A stretch of 8,705 bases of DNA from Melaminivora alkalimesophila. GTDB taxonomy: Bacteria > Pseudomonadota > Gammaproteobacteria > Burkholderiales > Burkholderiaceae_C. The translations under genes were made by a program, and so were the position numbers. The stretch lies in contig NZ_ALEE01000608.1 of NCBI RefSeq assembly GCF_000282995.1, positions 1-8,705 on the forward strand, written 5' to 3'. Position 1 is the first letter of the stretch, and every line of letters begins with the position of its first letter. Of this stretch, positions 1 through 7,782 are shown piece after piece. The notes beneath the pieces were generated by a model. It was given only the letters and a program-made list of their open reading frames with translations, was not told where the DNA came from and searched no databases.

Positions 1-1
1 C

Positions 2-661
2 GCCCGCCTGCGCGAGGGCCAGCGCGTGGCCTGCGTGAGCGATGCCGGCACGCCCGCGGTCAGCGACCCGGGCGCGCGGCTGGTCGCCGCGGTGCACGCC
101 GCCGGCCTGCGCGCGGCGCCGGTGCCGGGCGCCAGCAGCGTCACCGCCGCGCTGAGCGTCGCTGGGGCCGGCGCCTCGCCGGCGGCCGGCGCGGGCTTCG
201 TCTTCGCCGGCTTCCTGCCGGCCAAGGGGGCCGAGCGCAGCGCGGCGCTGCAGCAGCTGGCGGGCGAGCCGCGCAGCGTGGTGCTGCTGGAGGCGCCCCA
301 CCGCATGCGCGCCCTGGCGCGGGCGCTGGCGCCCCTGGGCGAGCGGCGCGTCACGGTGGGGCGCGAACTCACCAAACAGTTCGAAGAGGTCGCCACCTGC
401 CGCGCCGACCAGCTCGAAGCCTGGATGGCGAACGACCCGAACCGCGAGCGGGGCGAGTTCGCCCTGGTGCTGCACCCTGCCGAGGTCGCGTCGGATACGG
501 AGGCCGCGGCGCAGCGGACGCTGCAGCTGTTGCTCAAGGAGCTGCCGACCAAGACCGCGGTGCGGCTCGCGGCCGAGCTCACGGGCGCGCCGCGCAACGC
601 GCTGTATGTCCTCGCCTTGCAGCTGCAGGCACAGGAGGCCGGGGAGCCGCCGCCCGGGTAG
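2..661 (+). CDS. rsmI: 16S rRNA (cytidine(1402)-2'-O)-methyltransferase RsmI, 5' end cut by window edge
   Basis: RsmI uses S-adenosylmethionine to 2'-O-methylate C1402 in the decoding centre of 16S rRNA. The reading frame is open from the first complete codon at base 2, so the GTG at 26 is an internal valine and not the start. About 219 residues are visible before the TAG; family members are near 286 residues, so roughly the first quarter is missing, including the N-terminal GNLxD-type motif. Visible family motifs, in order, are VSDAGTPAVSDPG (tetrapyrrole-methylase-type cofactor loop), PGASSVTAALSVAG, FAGFLPAKG, LLEAPHRM and GRELTKQFEE. A C-terminal helical region with LLKELPTKTAVRLAAELTG follows. 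It is the only plus-strand gene here and converges on the tRNA and ribosomal-protein genes. The 71 bases after its stop hold GC-rich sequence and the shared terminator hairpin at 733-756. The assignment is firm; only the start is out of view. Confidence 0.95.
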   Translation, partial: ARLREGQRVACVSDAGTPAVSDPGARLVAAVHAAGLRAAPVPGASSVTAALSVAGAGASPAAGAGFVFAGFLPAKGAERSAALQQLAGEPRSVVLLEAPHRMRALARALAPLGERRVTVGRELTKQFEEVATCRADQLEAWMANDPNRERGEFALVLHPAEVASDTEAAAQRTLQLLLKELPTKTAVRLAAELTGAPRNALYVLALQLQAQEAGEPPPG

Positions 662-732
662 GCCCGCCTGCCGCCCCGGCCCTTGCGGGGCCCCGTCCCC
701 GCGCCATCGGCGACAGAAAAAACGCAGGCAAC

Positions 733-756
733 AAAAAACCCGCCATGGGGCGGGTT
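733..756 (-). terminator. Rho-independent terminator after the initiator tRNA
   Basis: On the minus strand an 8-bp stem (bases 749-756 pairing with 737-744) with a 4-nt loop is followed at once by a run of six T (733-738, the last two shared with the stem). This is a textbook intrinsic terminator about 30 nt past the tRNA CCA end, and it would end both tRNA and operon transcripts. Read on the plus strand, the same hairpin is followed a few bases later by five T (762-766), so it may also stop rsmI transcripts; that direction is weaker. Confidence 0.85.
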
Positions 757-786
757 CCTTGCTTTTTCCGTGAAACACGGATTGTT

Positions 787-863
<77 letters not shown>

Positions 864-874
864 TCAGAAACGAA

Positions 875-880
875 AGTATA
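875..880 (-). promoter_or_regulatory. Putative -10 element for the initiator tRNA
   Basis: The 25-nt gap between rplQ and the tRNA is strikingly AT-rich for this window and contains TATACT (five of six matches to the sigma-70 -10 consensus). It lies 11 nt before the mature tRNA 5' end, so transcription would begin only a few bases upstream of the tRNA. The hexamer at the 17-bp spacing (898-903, GCCACG) is a poor -35 and lies inside the end of rplQ, so the promoter is plausible but unproven. Confidence 0.45.
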
Positions 881-888
881 ACCTATTT

Positions 889-1287
889 TCAGGCGTTCGT
901 GGCGGTTTCGCCAGCTTCCGCCTTTTCTTCGGCGCGCTCGACGAACTCCACGTAGGCCATCGGGGCGTTGTCGCCCACGCGGAAGCCCATCTTCAGGATG
1001 CGCGTGTAGCCGCCCGGGCGCGCCTTGAAGCGCGGGCCCAGCTCGTTGAACAGCTTGGTCACGCTGTCGCGGTTGCGCAGGCGGTCAAAAGCCAGGCGGC
1101 GGTTCGCCACCGTGTCTTCCTTGGCCAGGGTGATCATCGGCTCGATCACGCGGCGCAGTTCCTTGGCCTTCGGGACCGTGGTCTTGATGGCCTCGTGCTC
1201 GATGAGCGAGTTCATCATGTTGCGCAGCATCGCGAGGCGGTGCGAGGTCGTGCGGTTGAGCTTGCGGAGTCCGTGTCCGTGGCGCAT
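889..1287 (-). CDS. rplQ: 50S ribosomal protein L17
   Basis: L17 is a structural protein of the large subunit near the exit-tunnel side. The product is 132 residues (E. coli 127). It begins [17 protein letters not shown], the near-invariant L17 N-terminus, followed by [17 protein letters not shown] and the C-terminal GGYTRILK and [17 protein letters not shown] segments. A short Glu/Ala-rich tail ([14 protein letters not shown]) extends past the core. The reading frame is open 26 codons further upstream, but the ATG at 1287 matches the family start and has AAGGAAAG just before it. It is the last protein gene of the operon; the initiator tRNA follows after 25 nt. Confidence 0.98.
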   Translation of the reverse strand: MRHGHGLRKLNRTTSHRLAMLRNMMNSLIEHEAIKTTVPKAKELRRVIEPMITLAKEDTVANRRLAFDRLRNRDSVTKLFNELGPRFKARPGGYTRILKMGFRVGDNAPMAYVEFVERAEEKAEAGETATNA

Positions 1288-1315
1288 GGTGCTTTCCTTT
1301 TTGACTTGGTTAAGA

Positions 1316-1341
1316 CGGGCAGCCGTGTCAGGTACTGCCCG
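1316..1341 (-). other. Inverted repeat in the rpoA-rplQ spacer
   Basis: A 7-bp perfect inverted repeat (1316-1322 with 1335-1341, CGGGCAG/CTGCCCG) encloses a 12-nt loop in the 93-nt spacer, about 29 nt before rplQ. No T-run follows it on the minus strand, so it is not an intrinsic terminator. A separate run of seven T (1364-1370, minus) and a run of six C lie nearer rpoA, with no GC hairpin directly before the T-run. Function unknown. Confidence 0.35.
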
Positions 1342-1380
1342 GAGCACTCCCCAGGGGGGAAACAAAAAAACGTGGCGGGA

Positions 1381-2370
1381 TCAGCGCTTGTCCAGGCCGG
1401 CGGGCGGCCAGTTCTCCAGCTTCATGCCCAGCGTCAAGCCGCGCGAAGCCAGCACTTCCTTGATCTCGTTGAGCGACTTGCGACCCAGGTTCGGGGTCTT
1501 GAGCAGCTCGTTCTCGGTGCGCTGGATCAGGTCACCGATGTAGTAGATGTTCTCGGCCTTCAGGCAGTTGGCCGAGCGCACGGTCAGCTCCAGCTCGTCG
1601 ACCGGGCGCAGCAGCACCGGATCGAAGGTCGCGGCGCCGCGCGAGCTCGAGGGCTCGAAGGCCGCCAGCTCGCCGCCTTCGAGCTGGGCGAACACCGCCA
1701 GCTGCTCGACCAGGATCTTCGCCGAGGCGCGCACCGCGTCTTCCGCCGAGATGGCGCCGTTGGTCTCGATCTCCATGACCAGCTTGTCCAGGTCGGTGCG
1801 CTGCTCCACGCGGGCGCTCTCGACCGTGTAGCTGACGCGGCGCACCGGGGAGAAGGAGGCATCGAGCACGATGCGGCCAATCGACTTGGTCGACTCGTCG
1901 CCGTGGCGGCGCACGTTGCCCGGCACGTAGCCGCGGCCCTTCTCGACCTTGATCTGCATGTCCAGCTTGCCGCTGGCCGACAGGTGGGCAATGACGTGGT
2001 CGGGATTGACGATCTCGACGTCGTGCGGCGTCTGGATGTCGCGCGCCGTGACGACGCCCTCGCCTTCCTTGCGCAGCGACAACGTCACTTCGTCGCGGTT
2101 GTGCAGCTTGAACACCACACCCTTCAAGTTCAGCAGGATGTTGACCACATCCTCCTGGACGCCGTCGATGGACGAGTACTCGTGCACCACGCCGGCGATG
2201 GTCACCTCGGTTGCTGCATAGCCCAGCATGGACGACAGCAGCACGCGGCGCAGGGCGTTGCCGAGCGTGTGGCCGTAGCCACGCTCGAAGGGCTCGAGCT
2301 CCACCTTGGCGCGATTGGCGCCCAGCTGCTCCACGTTGATGGTCTTGGGCTTCAGCAAATTGGTCTGCAT
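1381..2370 (-). CDS. rpoA: DNA-directed RNA polymerase subunit alpha
   Basis: Alpha dimerises to seed assembly of core RNA polymerase and contacts promoter UP elements and activators. The product is 329 residues, the same length as in E. coli. The N-terminal domain (about 1-230) carries the [16 protein letters not shown] assembly motif near residues 33-48. After a linker, the C-terminal domain (about 250-329) holds [21 protein letters not shown], interrupted here only by numbering: R265, N268 and C269 of the DNA-binding determinant fall at the E. coli positions, and the protein ends with the conserved LENWPPAG region. The ATG at 2370 has AGAGGAAG upstream. It is preceded by a 115-nt spacer with a strong hairpin, and followed by a 93-nt spacer before rplQ, both long for this operon. 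Confidence 0.99.
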   Translation of the reverse strand: MQTNLLKPKTINVEQLGANRAKVELEPFERGYGHTLGNALRRVLLSSMLGYAATEVTIAGVVHEYSSIDGVQEDVVNILLNLKGVVFKLHNRDEVTLSLRKEGEGVVTARDIQTPHDVEIVNPDHVIAHLSASGKLDMQIKVEKGRGYVPGNVRRHGDESTKSIGRIVLDASFSPVRRVSYTVESARVEQRTDLDKLVMEIETNGAISAEDAVRASAKILVEQLAVFAQLEGGELAAFEPSSSRGAATFDPVLLRPVDELELTVRSANCLKAENIYYIGDLIQRTENELLKTPNLGRKSLNEIKEVLASRGLTLGMKLENWPPAGLDKR

Positions 2371-2424
2371 GCGGACTTCCTCTCAATACCCCCAGCTCGT
2401 TACACCGGTAAGGCTGGTGAAGCG

Positions 2425-2452
2425 CCCCTGGCGCGATGCCTCGCGCCAGGGG
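2425..2452 (-). other. Perfect 12-bp stem-loop between rpsD and rpoA
   Basis: Bases 2425-2436 (CCCCTGGCGCGA) and 2441-2452 (TCGCGCCAGGGG) form a perfect 12-bp GC-rich stem with a 4-nt loop. It lies 54 nt before the rpoA start and 33 nt after the rpsD stop. On the minus strand the sequence after the stem is GCGCTTCACC, without a T-run, so intrinsic termination is not expected. A smaller hairpin (2468-2472 with 2476-2480) sits nearer the rpsD stop. An RNA-processing, stability or partial-attenuation role is inference. Confidence 0.6.
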
Positions 2453-2485
2453 AATGGGTTTTCCTGTGGGCGCAGCGCCCCGGAA

Positions 2486-3109
<624 letters not shown>

Positions 3110-3117
3110 TTTGAATA

Positions 3118-3122
3118 TCCTT
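3118..3122 (-). promoter_or_regulatory. Shine-Dalgarno site that fixes the GTG start of rpsD
   Basis: AAGGA on the minus strand stands 8 nt before GTG at 3107-3109. No ATG gives an S4-like N-terminus, so this site and the conserved ARYLGPK sequence together decide the start. Confidence 0.8.
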
Positions 3123-3136
3123 GCTATCGTCAACTG

Positions 3137-3221
3137 CCGCAGTCGGGCTGCGGGAGCCACCTTCGGCGCCGCGGAGGCGCGGGGTGGCGGTGGGCTTCAA
3201 TGAATCGGTCGGGAAGCGACC
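3137..3221 (-). other. Cluster of three small hairpins in the rpsK-rpsD spacer
   Basis: Three short perfect inverted repeats are arranged in tandem: 3137-3142 with 3148-3153 (6 bp), 3166-3170 with 3176-3180 (5 bp) and 3207-3211 with 3217-3221 (5 bp), each with a 5-nt loop. None is followed by a T-run. Short GC-rich stems arise easily by chance at this base composition, so only the clustering in an unusually long spacer makes them notable. Confidence 0.35.
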
Positions 3222-3231
3222 CGCAGGGCGC

Positions 3232-3633
3232 TCAGATGCGGCGGCGCTTCGGGGGGCGGCAGCCGTTGTGCGGGATCGGCGTCACGTCGGAGATGGACGT
3301 GATGCGAATGCCCAGGGCGCCGAGGGCGCGCACCGAGGACTCGCGGCCCGGGCCGGGGCCGCGGATCTCGACATCCAAGTTCTTGATGCCCTGCTCCATC
3401 GCAGCGCGGCCGGCCGACTCGGAAGCGACCTGCGCGGCAAAGGGCGTGGACTTGCGCGAGCCCTTGAAGCCCTGGCCGCCCGACGAGGCCCACGACAGTG
3501 CGTTGCCCTGGCGGTCGGTGATGGTGATGATGGTGTTGTTGAAGGACGCGTGCACGTGGGCAATGCCGTCCGAGATGTTCTTGCGAACCTTCTTGCGCAC
3601 GCGCTGGGCGGCGTTGCTGGGAGACTTGGCCAT
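3232..3633 (-). CDS. rpsK: 30S ribosomal protein S11
   Basis: S11 sits on the 30S platform near the E site. The product is 133 residues (E. coli 129). After a basic N-terminus ([19 protein letters not shown]) come [39 protein letters not shown], and the C-terminal signature region [17 protein letters not shown]. The HNG within this tail matches the Asn-Gly site that is known to form isoaspartate in E. coli S11. The start at 3633 has GAAAGAA upstream, a modest Shine-Dalgarno match, and lies 16 nt after the rpsM stop, so translational coupling is likely. Confidence 0.98.
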   Translation of the reverse strand: MAKSPSNAAQRVRKKVRKNISDGIAHVHASFNNTIITITDRQGNALSWASSGGQGFKGSRKSTPFAAQVASESAGRAAMEQGIKNLDVEIRGPGPGRESSVRALGALGIRITSISDVTPIPHNGCRPPKRRRI

Positions 3634-3649
3634 AGGATTCTTTCAGTGC

Positions 3650-4015
3650 TTACTTCTTGAGCGTCACGGCACCCTTGCGCGGGCCCTTGCGGGTGCGGGC
3701 GTTGGTGCGGGTGCGCTGACCACGCATGGGCAGGCCACGGCGATGGCGGAAGCCCCGGTAGCAGCCGATGTCCATCAGGCGCTTGATGTTCATCGTGGTC
3801 TCGCGGCGCAGGTCGCCTTCCACCGTCAGGGCGTTGACCTGGTCGCGGATCTTCTCGAGCTCGACGTCGTTCAGATCCTTGATCTTCTTGGAATACTCGA
3901 TGCCGCAGGCGTCGCAGATCTTGCGTGCGGTGGTGCGCCCGATGCCGAAGATGGCGGTCAGGCCGATTTCCGCGTGCTTGTGCGGCGGGATGTTGATGCC
4001 AGCAATACGTGCCAT
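3650..4015 (-). CDS. rpsM: 30S ribosomal protein S13
   Basis: S13 is in the 30S head and forms intersubunit bridges and contacts P-site tRNA with its basic tail. The product is 121 residues (E. coli 118). It begins [20 protein letters not shown], continues through [12 protein letters not shown] (helix-two-turn-helix) and [19 protein letters not shown], and ends in the signature [18 protein letters not shown] plus the basic tail. AGAGGA precedes the ATG. It starts only 22 nt after rpmJ. In E. coli the S4 repressor-binding pseudoknot lies in a much longer rpmJ-rpsM spacer; this spacer is too short for that element. Confidence 0.99.
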   Translation of the reverse strand: MARIAGINIPPHKHAEIGLTAIFGIGRTTARKICDACGIEYSKKIKDLNDVELEKIRDQVNALTVEGDLRRETTMNIKRLMDIGCYRGFRHRRGLPMRGQRTRTNARTRKGPRKGAVTLKK

Positions 4016-4037
4016 GTTAGTCCTCTGATACCTACGC

Positions 4038-4151
4038 TCAACCCTGGCGCTGCTTGTGGCGCTGGTCGGTGCAGATCACGCGCACCACGCCCTTGCGGCG
4101 GATGATCTTGCAGTTGCGGCAGATCTTCTTGACAGAAGCCGAAACTCTCAT
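4038..4151 (-). CDS. rpmJ: 50S ribosomal protein L36, zinc-binding type
   Basis: L36 is the smallest large-subunit protein and binds 23S rRNA. Translation of the minus strand gives 37 residues beginning [19 protein letters not shown] and ending RHKQRQG before TGA. The zinc ligands C11, C14, C27 and H32 are all present, so this is the Cys-containing (C+) form rather than the zinc-independent paralogue. It is one residue shorter than E. coli L36, with the gap between C27 and H32. TAGGAGAG lies just before the ATG. It stands between a 173-nt gene-free spacer after secY and rpsM, 22 nt downstream. Confidence 0.97.
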   Translation of the reverse strand: MRVSASVKKICRNCKIIRRKGVVRVICTDQRHKQRQG

Positions 4152-4270
4152 TGCTCTCTCCTAAACTTGTGCATTGGTTCCGGCGCCGCCCTTGTGCCAG
4201 CAGCCGCGAAACCTCGGTCCGTGTATCTTGTTGCCCGAAAGGCCTGTCCCGGGCGGCATAGCATGAATCA

Positions 4271-4319
4271 GCCTTTTTCTGGCGAACCTGTAAGTGTAGC
4301 GCATTCGCCAGAATCAGGC
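4271..4319. repeat. Inverted repeat just after secY
   Basis: A perfect 10-bp inverted repeat, TTCTGGCGAA at 4277-4286 and TTCGCCAGAA at 4304-4313, has a 17-nt loop. Beyond a 2-by-2 mismatch it extends by four more pairs (GCCT 4271-4274 with AGGC 4316-4319). It starts 5 nt after the secY stop. No T-run follows on the minus strand; on the plus strand there is no gene for it to terminate. Confidence 0.65.
4293..4298 (-). promoter_or_regulatory. Putative -10 element for rpmJ and the alpha operon
   Basis: TACACT (four of six matches to TATAAT), in the context GCTACACTT, lies in the loop of the inverted repeat. At 17-bp spacing the -35 region (4316-4321, TGGCCT) matches the consensus at only three positions. 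An internal promoter between spc and alpha would fit the long spacer, but this is a weak call. Confidence 0.35.
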
Positions 4320-4324
4320 CAGGG

Positions 4325-5644
4325 TCAGGCGCCCCCCGTGGTCTTGAAATTCGCCTTCCTGAGCAGCGACTCGTACTGCTGGCTCATCAGGTAGTTCTGC
4401 ACCTGGGCCATGAAGTCCATGGTGACGACCACGATGATCAGCAGCGAGGTCCCGCCGAAGTAGAACGGCACGTTGTACTTCAGGATCAGGAACTCCGGCA
4501 GCAGGCACACGAAGGTGATGTAGATCGCCCCGGCCAGCGTCAGGCGCACCAGGATCTTGTCGATGTAGCGCGCCGTGTGCTCGCCCGGGCGGATGCCCGG
4601 GATGAAGGCGCCGCTCTTCTTCAGGTTGTCTGCCGTCTCGCGGCTGTTGAAGACCAGCGCGGTGTAGAAGAAGCAGAAGAAGATGATGGCGCCCGCGTAC
4701 AGCAGCACGTAGATCGGCTGGCCCGGGGTGAGCGAGCCGGCGATGTCGCGCAGCCAGCGCATGGACTCCCCGGCGCTGAACCAGTCGACCACGGTGGCCG
4801 GCAGCAGGATGATCGACGAGGCGAAGATCGGCGGGATCACGCCTGCCATGTTCAGCTTGAGCGGCAGGTGCGAGGACTGGCCGCCGTACACCTTGTTGCC
4901 CACCTGCCGGCGCGCGTAGTTCACCAGGATCTTGCGCTGCCCACGCTCGACGTAGACCACGAAGTAGGTGACCAGGCCAACGACCAGCACGATGAAGATC
5001 GCCACGATGATGCTCATCGCGCCGGTGCGCACCAGCTCCAGCAGACCGCCCATGGCGCTCGGCAGGCCGGCGGCGATGCCGGCGAAGATCAGGATCGAGA
5101 TGCCGTTGCCCAGCCCCCGCTCGGTGATCTGCTCGCCCAGCCACATGAGGAACATGGTGCCGGCCGTCAGGCTGACCACCGCCGTCATGCGAAAGCCGAA
5201 GCCCGGCTCGATCACCAGCCCGGCCTGGCTCTCCAGCGCCACGGCGATGCCCAGCGACTGAAAGAGCGCCAGGCCGACGGTGCCGTAGCGGGTGTACTGC
5301 GTGATCTTGCGCCGGCCGGCCTCCCCTTCCTTCTTCAGCTGCTCGAAGGCGGGCATCACGTAGGTCATCAGCTGCATGATGATCGACGCCGAGATGTACG
5401 GCATGATCCCCAGAGCGAAGACCGAGAAGCGCGACAGCGCGCCGCCCGAGAACATGTTGAAGAGGTTGAGGATGCCGCCCTGCTGGCCGCTGAACAGCTG
5501 CTGCAGTTGCGCCGGGTCGATCCCGGGGACGGGAATGTGCGTGCCCGCGCGGTACACGACCAGCGCGAGCAGCAGGAAGACCAGGCGCCGGCGAAGGTCG
5601 CCGAACTTGCCGGTCTTCGCCAGTTGAGCCGCGTTCGTAGCCAC
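4325..5644 (-). CDS. secY: Protein translocase subunit SecY
   Basis: SecY is the channel-forming subunit of the SecYEG translocon in the inner membrane. The product is 439 residues from a GTG start (family about 436-443), with ten hydrophobic segments expected. The N-terminus [19 protein letters not shown] precedes TM1 ([12 protein letters not shown], about residues 23-35). [16 protein letters not shown] lies in the plug/TM2 region, [13 protein letters not shown] marks the TM4-5 area, and [13 protein letters not shown] is the cytosolic C5 loop whose arginine corresponds to the residue critical for SecA-driven export. The C-terminus [11 protein letters not shown] is conserved. An in-frame TTG at 5659 lies upstream but lacks a ribosome-binding site; AAAGG precedes the GTG. 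The start is 23 nt after the rplO stop. Confidence 0.98.
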   Translation of the reverse strand: MATNAAQLAKTGKFGDLRRRLVFLLLALVVYRAGTHIPVPGIDPAQLQQLFSGQQGGILNLFNMFSGGALSRFSVFALGIMPYISASIIMQLMTYVMPAFEQLKKEGEAGRRKITQYTRYGTVGLALFQSLGIAVALESQAGLVIEPGFGFRMTAVVSLTAGTMFLMWLGEQITERGLGNGISILIFAGIAAGLPSAMGGLLELVRTGAMSIIVAIFIVLVVGLVTYFVVYVERGQRKILVNYARRQVGNKVYGGQSSHLPLKLNMAGVIPPIFASSIILLPATVVDWFSAGESMRWLRDIAGSLTPGQPIYVLLYAGAIIFFCFFYTALVFNSRETADNLKKSGAFIPGIRPGEHTARYIDKILVRLTLAGAIYITFVCLLPEFLILKYNVPFYFGGTSLLIIVVVTMDFMAQVQNYLMSQQYESLLRKANFKTTGGA

Positions 5645-5649
5645 GGGTG

Positions 5650-5654
5650 CCTTT
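5650..5654 (-). promoter_or_regulatory. Shine-Dalgarno site supporting the GTG start of secY
   Basis: AAAGG on the minus strand lies 5 nt before GTG at 5642-5644. This favours the GTG over the in-frame TTG at 5657-5659, whose upstream sequence has no purine-rich match. Confidence 0.65.
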
Positions 5655-5667
5655 CGCAAAGAGCCGA

Positions 5668-6099
5668 TCAGGCCACGCTGCCGCCGGCCGCCTCGATGGC
5701 GGCCTTGGCGCCAGCCGTGGCGGCGATGCCGGAGAGCTTGACGGCGCGGGTGATCTCGCCGCTCTTGATGACCTTGACCACGCGGGCCAGCTCATCGACC
5801 AGGCCGGCCTTCTTGAGGGCCAGCACGTCGACTTCGTCGGCGCCCAGGCGCTCCAGGGCCGACAGCGTCACCTCGGCATTGAACTTGAGCGTCTGCGACT
5901 TGAAGCCGCGCTTCGGGAGCCGGCGCTGCAGCGGCATCTGGCCGCCTTCGAAGCCGACCTTGTGGTAGCCGCCGGAGCGCGACTTCTGGCCCTTGTGGCC
6001 GCGGCCGCCAGTCTTGCCGAAGCCCGAGCCGATGCCGCGGCCGATGCGGCGGCGCTCGCGCGTGGCCCCTGCTGCGGGCTTGATGCTATTGAGTTCCAT
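5668..6099 (-). CDS. rplO: 50S ribosomal protein L15
   Basis: L15 is a late-assembling large-subunit protein that reaches into the 23S rRNA core. The product is 143 residues (E. coli 144). The extended glycine- and arginine-rich N-terminus ([19 protein letters not shown], then [10 protein letters not shown]) is typical, as are [18 protein letters not shown] and the C-terminal signature region around [13 protein letters not shown] and [12 protein letters not shown] and ATG are adjacent at 6102 and 6099; ATG with MELNSIKPA fits the family and lies 6 nt after AAAGGG. The gap from rpmD is 11 nt, so the rplO ribosome-binding site abuts the rpmD stop. Confidence 0.98.
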   Translation of the reverse strand: MELNSIKPAAGATRERRRIGRGIGSGFGKTGGRGHKGQKSRSGGYHKVGFEGGQMPLQRRLPKRGFKSQTLKFNAEVTLSALERLGADEVDVLALKKAGLVDELARVVKVIKSGEITRAVKLSGIAATAGAKAAIEAAGGSVA

Positions 6100-6110
6100 C
6101 ACGCACCCTT

Positions 6111-6293
6111 TCAGAGGACTTTGACCAGGTAGCTGATCTTGTTGATCATGCCGCGCACTTCGGGCGTGTCCTTGAGCTCGCTCACGCTGTTGAGCTTGCG
6201 CAGGCCCAGGCCACGGATGGTGGCGCGGTGCGATTCCTTGGTGCCGATGGGGCTGCGCACCAATTGAATCTTCACGGTGGGTTGGGTTGTCAT
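6111..6293 (-). CDS. rpmD: 50S ribosomal protein L30
   Basis: L30 is a small globular large-subunit protein. The product is 60 residues (E. coli 59), from [17 protein letters not shown] through the signature-like [11 protein letters not shown] to [13 protein letters not shown] second in-frame ATG at 6308 overlaps the rpsE TGA as ATGA and would add five residues (MESAD). The downstream ATG at 6293 is preferred because GGAG (6303-6306) lies 9 nt before it, and the length then matches the family. Either way translation is probably coupled to rpsE. Confidence 0.97.
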   Translation of the reverse strand: MTTQPTVKIQLVRSPIGTKESHRATIRGLGLRKLNSVSELKDTPEVRGMINKISYLVKVL

Positions 6294-6307
6294 GTCAGCT
6301 GACTCCA

Positions 6308-6829
6308 TCAGGCGGCAAACAGCTCTTCGACCGACTTGCCACGCTTGGCGGCCACTTCGGCCGGCGTCGTGCAGTTGGCCAGCGCGTCGAGCGTTGCACG
6401 CACCATGTTGTACGGGTTGGACGAGCCGTGGCTCTTGGCCACGATGTCGGTGATGCCCATGACCTCGAAGACGGCGCGCATCGGGCCGCCGGCGATGATG
6501 CCGGTACCCTTCGGGGCGGGAGCCATCATCACCACGGCCGCGCCGTGGTGGCCGGTCACGTTGTGGTGGATGGTGCCTTCCTTGAGCGACACCTTGAACA
6601 TCTTGCGGCGGGCCTCTTCCATGGCCTTCTGCACGGCCGAGGGCACTTCCTTGGACTTGCCCTTGCCCATGCCGATGCGGCCGTCACCGTCGCCGACCAC
6701 GGTCAGCGCGGCGAAACCGAGAATGCGCCCGCCCTTCACGACCTTGGTCACGCGGTTGACCGCGATCATCTTCTCGCGCAGACCGTCGTCGCGACCGTCG
6801 TCCTGCATCCGGGGTTGAAATTTAGCCAT
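6308..6829 (-). CDS. rpsE: 30S ribosomal protein S5
   Basis: S5 lies at the mRNA entry side of the 30S and contributes to decoding accuracy and helicase activity. The product is 173 residues (E. coli 167). The spectinomycin-loop region reads [13 protein letters not shown], with the Lys-Gly-Gly of sensitive strains at about 32-34, so no classical resistance change is seen there. The double-stranded RNA-binding fold signature includes [19 protein letters not shown] and AMEEARRKM; the C-terminal domain has [19 protein letters not shown] and [19 protein letters not shown] lies upstream of the ATG, 17 nt after the rplR stop. Confidence 0.99.
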   Translation of the reverse strand: MAKFQPRMQDDGRDDGLREKMIAVNRVTKVVKGGRILGFAALTVVGDGDGRIGMGKGKSKEVPSAVQKAMEEARRKMFKVSLKEGTIHHNVTGHHGAAVVMMAPAPKGTGIIAGGPMRAVFEVMGITDIVAKSHGSSNPYNMVRATLDALANCTTPAEVAAKRGKSVEELFAA

Positions 6830-6846
6830 TGTTGATTCGCTCCGCT

Positions 6847-7212
6847 TCAGAACTGCAGGCCGGCTTCGCGGGCCGCTTCCGCCAGGGCCTTGACGCGACC
6901 GTGGTAGGCAAAGCCGGCACGGTCGAAGGCCACCTTCTCGATGCCGGCGGCCTTGGCCTTCTCGGCAATGCGCTTGCCCACGACCTGGGCCGCGGCGGCA
7001 TTGCCGCCCTTGCCCGCGCCGCCCAGGGACTGGCGCACCTCGGGCTCGACCGTGGACGCCGTGGCAAGCACGCGCGAGCCGTCGGCAGAGATCACGCTGG
7101 CGTAGATGTGGAGGTTCGTGCGGTGCACGGCCAGGCGCACGGCGCCCTGCTGGGCGATGCGGATGCGGGTCTGGCGCGCACGGCGAAGACGCTGCTCTTT
7201 CTTGGTCAACAT
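6847..7212 (-). CDS. rplR: 50S ribosomal protein L18
   Basis: L18 binds 5S rRNA with L5 and L25 and helps place it in the central protuberance. The product is 121 residues (E. coli 117). It has an arginine-rich N-terminus ([17 protein letters not shown]), then [31 protein letters not shown] and the conserved C-terminal [31 protein letters not shown] precedes the ATG closely. The gene is 11 nt after rplF and 17 nt before rpsE. Confidence 0.98.
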   Translation of the reverse strand: MLTKKEQRLRRARQTRIRIAQQGAVRLAVHRTNLHIYASVISADGSRVLATASTVEPEVRQSLGGAGKGGNAAAAQVVGKRIAEKAKAAGIEKVAFDRAGFAYHGRVKALAEAAREAGLQF

Positions 7213-7223
7213 GTTGCAGCTCC

Positions 7224-7757
7224 TTACTTCTTCTTGGTCTCTTTGATCACGACCTTCTCGTCCGCATAGCGGATGCCCTTGCCCTTGTAGGGCTCCGGCG
7301 GGCGTGCTGCGCGGATCTCGGCGGCCATCTGGCCCACGGCCTGGCGGTCGGCGCCCTTGACCACGATCTCGGTCGGGGTCGGGGTCGCGACCGTGATGCC
7401 GGCCGGCATGTCGAAGGCCACGGGGTGCGAGAAGCCGATGTTCAGGTTCAGCTTGGAGCCGGATGCCGTGGCGCGAAAGCCCACGCCCATCAGCGTCAGC
7501 TTCTTCTCGAAGCCCTGGCTCACGCCCACCACCATGTTGTTCACCAGCTGGCGCACGGTGCCGCTCATGGCGTTGGCTTCGCGCGAACCGTCGGCCGGCG
7601 TGAAGCTCAGCTTGCCGTCGTTGTTGTCGACGCGGACCAGCGGGTTCTGGCGCAGCTGCAGCGAGCCGCCGGCGCCCTTGACGCTGATCTGATCGTCCTT
7701 GATGGACACATCCACGCCTTGGGGGATGGTCACCGGGGATTTGCCTACTCGGGACAT
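7224..7757 (-). CDS. rplF: 50S ribosomal protein L6
   Basis: L6 binds 23S rRNA near the factor-binding site and sarcin-ricin loop. The product is 177 residues, the usual length. It begins [16 protein letters not shown], contains the two homologous alpha/beta repeats (about 1-80 and 81-175), and carries the signature [16 protein letters not shown] followed by a lysine-rich end (KETKKK). The frame is open 20 codons further upstream into rpsH, but GAGGAG (7767-7772) lies 9 nt before the ATG at 7757, which also gives the family N-terminus. The gap from rpsH is 25 nt. Confidence 0.98.
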   Translation of the reverse strand: MSRVGKSPVTIPQGVDVSIKDDQISVKGAGGSLQLRQNPLVRVDNNDGKLSFTPADGSREANAMSGTVRQLVNNMVVGVSQGFEKKLTLMGVGFRATASGSKLNLNIGFSHPVAFDMPAGITVATPTPTEIVVKGADRQAVGQMAAEIRAARPPEPYKGKGIRYADEKVVIKETKKK

Positions 7758-7782
7758 TTCTGGGTTCTCCTCGACGCGGGCA

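Larger units (their letters stand above)
4152..4324 (-). other. Gene-free secY-rpmJ spacer, candidate leader of the alpha operon
   Basis: No open frame resembling translation initiation factor IF-1 occurs here, and 173 nt is too short for infA (about 219 nt), which occupies this position in Burkholderia and Neisseria-type clusters. Visible instead are the inverted repeat at 4271-4319 with a -10-like hexamer in its loop, a hairpin at 4233-4237/4250-4254, and a 7-bp long-range pairing of 4185-4191 with 4251-4257 that competes with that hairpin. A regulatory leader is inference. Confidence 0.5.

Noticed and set aside
768..780. Small hairpin (CCGTG, AAA, CACGG) between the tRNA and the terminator
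   Set aside because: Only 5 bp, with no T-run on the minus strand; the stronger terminator at 733-756 explains the region.
1364..1370. Run of seven T (minus strand) just after rpoA as a terminator
   Set aside because: No GC-rich hairpin lies immediately before the run, and rplQ follows in the same direction, so intrinsic termination is not supported.
4314..5795. 493-residue minus-strand frame overlapping secY in another frame
   Set aside because: It is rich in Arg, Ala, Gly and Pro, shows no membrane or domain pattern, and covers the clear SecY coding frame.
4577..5968. 463-residue plus-strand frame antisense to secY and rplO
   Set aside because: It is a His/Asp/Gln/Ala-rich antisense shadow of a highly conserved membrane protein gene, with no family resemblance.
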